DNA of 43,671 nucleotides from Clostridium sp. CAG:221 (GTDB lineage Bacteria > Bacillota > Clostridia > Clostridiales > Clostridiaceae): positions 23,585 through 67,255 of the forward strand of contig FR883381.1 in the NCBI GenBank assembly GCA_000435835.1. Reading direction: 5' to 3'. The position numbers and the translations under genes are program-made. Each line of letters begins with the position of its first letter. The first letter of the stretch is position 1. The notes below the pieces were generated by a model, which was given only the letters and a program-made list of their open reading frames with translations, did not search any database and was not told where the DNA came from. Positions 42,987 to 43,671 of the stretch are shown piece after piece.

Positions 42987-43622
42987 ATGAGTGAAGTAAT
43001 CGAAAATGAAAGAAGTAATGTATTATATGAAGTAATTAAAAGAATAATTGATATAGTAGCATCTTTTACAGGACTTATAGTACTATCTCCACTTATGTTA
43101 GTAGTTTCAATATTAATTAAATTAGAATCTAAAGGTGAAGTTATTTTTAAGCAAAAAAGAGTGGGCTTAAATGGAAAAGAATTTTATATGTATAAATTTA
43201 GATCAATGGTAATTAATGCAGAAGAACTTAAAGCAGAACTGGAAAGTCAAAATGAAATGTCAGGACCTATGTTTAAAATGAAGGATGATCCTAGAATAAC
43301 AAAGATAGGTAAGTTTATTAGAAAAACATCTATAGATGAATTACCACAGCTCATTAATGTTATTAAAGGGGAGATGTCCTTAGTGGGTCCAAGGCCGAGC
43401 CTTCCCAAGGAAGTTGAAGAATTTGAACCGTGGATGAGAGAAAGGCTTGAAGTTAAACCAGGATTAACATGTATATGGCAAGTAAGTGGAAGAAACAATA
43501 TTGATTTTGAAGATTGGATGAAGCTTGATATTAAATATGTAAGAGAAAGAAGCTTTACATTAGATATGAAACTTATATTAAAAACTGTATTAGTGCTTTT
43601 TGGAGATAAAAATGCATCTTAG
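42987..43622 (+). CDS. Undecaprenyl-phosphate sugar-1-phosphate transferase
   Basis: 211 residues of the bacterial sugar-transferase family (WcaJ/RfbP catalytic domain only). An N-terminal membrane segment (about 23-45) precedes FKQKRVGLNGKEFYMYKFRS, the DELPQLINVIKGEMSLVGPR signature with catalytic Asp-Glu, and PGLTCIWQVSGRN. It starts repeat-unit synthesis by moving a sugar phosphate onto the lipid carrier. Which sugar cannot be told. GGAGGGG lies upstream. It is the fifth gene of the polysaccharide set. Confidence 0.93.
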   Translation: MSEVIENERSNVLYEVIKRIIDIVASFTGLIVLSPLMLVVSILIKLESKGEVIFKQKRVGLNGKEFYMYKFRSMVINAEELKAELESQNEMSGPMFKMKDDPRITKIGKFIRKTSIDELPQLINVIKGEMSLVGPRPSLPKEVEEFEPWMRERLEVKPGLTCIWQVSGRNNIDFEDWMKLDIKYVRERSFTLDMKLILKTVLVLFGDKNAS

Positions 43623-43661
43623 TTTTTTATATAAAATAATATAAAAATGGGGGAATTGAAA

Positions 43662-43671
43662 ATGAAAATAG
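43662..43671 (+). CDS. Start of the next gene, cut by the window end
   Basis: ATG at 43662 follows a GGGGG ribosome binding site by about 8 bases and begins MKI before the window ends. Its product cannot be identified; position suggests another polysaccharide gene. Confidence 0.5.

Overview
The window is very AT-rich (roughly 70-75% A+T by eye) and has strong purine-rich Shine-Dalgarno sites, long A/T homopolymers and many hairpin-plus-T terminators. Together with the gene content (type VIIb secretion parts, a TcdR/UviA-sized sigma factor, YfhO, CapB/CpsB-type exopolysaccharide kinase and phosphatase), this points to a Clostridium or close relative. No rRNA, tRNA, CRISPR array or complete insertion sequence was seen.

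Layout. (1) 1-3760: a Crp/Fnr-type regulator and a histidine-kinase-like protein, each broken by a one-base length change in a poly-A run; a membrane-anchored HExxH protein; and an MNT nucleotidyltransferase/HEPN pair. (2) 3762-8356: a fused ABC exporter on the minus strand and a divergent YfhO-family membrane protein. (3) 8392-14399: an adaptor/ATPase/permease efflux system (MacAB-like) in one operon with an OmpR-family response regulator and its sensor kinase, preceded by 11-bp tandem repeats that look like the regulator's binding site. (4) 14572-18456: a sortase-anchored acidic surface protein, a small sigma factor with an SOS-box-like palindrome on its promoter, a small DUF1413-like protein, and a DUF1659/DUF2922 pair separated by a hairpin-rich repeat.

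(5) 18478-37379 is the centre of interest: a type VII (T7SSb-like) secretion locus. It has three WXG100 proteins, a TPR protein, a small membrane protein, an FHA protein, a CpaE/MinD-like protein that has lost its Walker A lysines, a YukD/EsaB ubiquitin-like protein, a full-length EssC ATPase with two N-terminal FHA-like regions, a PP2C phosphatase, a transmembrane Ser/Thr kinase with an extracytoplasmic TPR domain, a small membrane protein with three evenly spaced acidic Thr motifs, and a 1712-residue Ig-repeat protein with membrane segments at both ends. I see no ordinary EssB/YukC or EsaA/YueB gene here. The kinase-TM-TPR protein has the layout of EssB/YukC, but with every catalytic kinase residue intact. 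The Ig-repeat protein has the layout of EsaA/YueB. My proposal is a type VII machine assembled or gated by reversible Thr phosphorylation: kinase and PP2C as writer and eraser, FHA domains of the 379-residue protein and EssC as readers, and the small Thr-motif protein as bait.

(6) 37424-43671: a PAP2-family phosphatase, two minus-strand single-span coiled-coil proteins, and the start of an exopolysaccharide/capsule locus with two BY-kinase paralogues, a PHP-type tyrosine phosphatase, a Wzz/CapA-type chain-length protein and the initiating sugar-phosphate transferase. The window ends inside the next gene.
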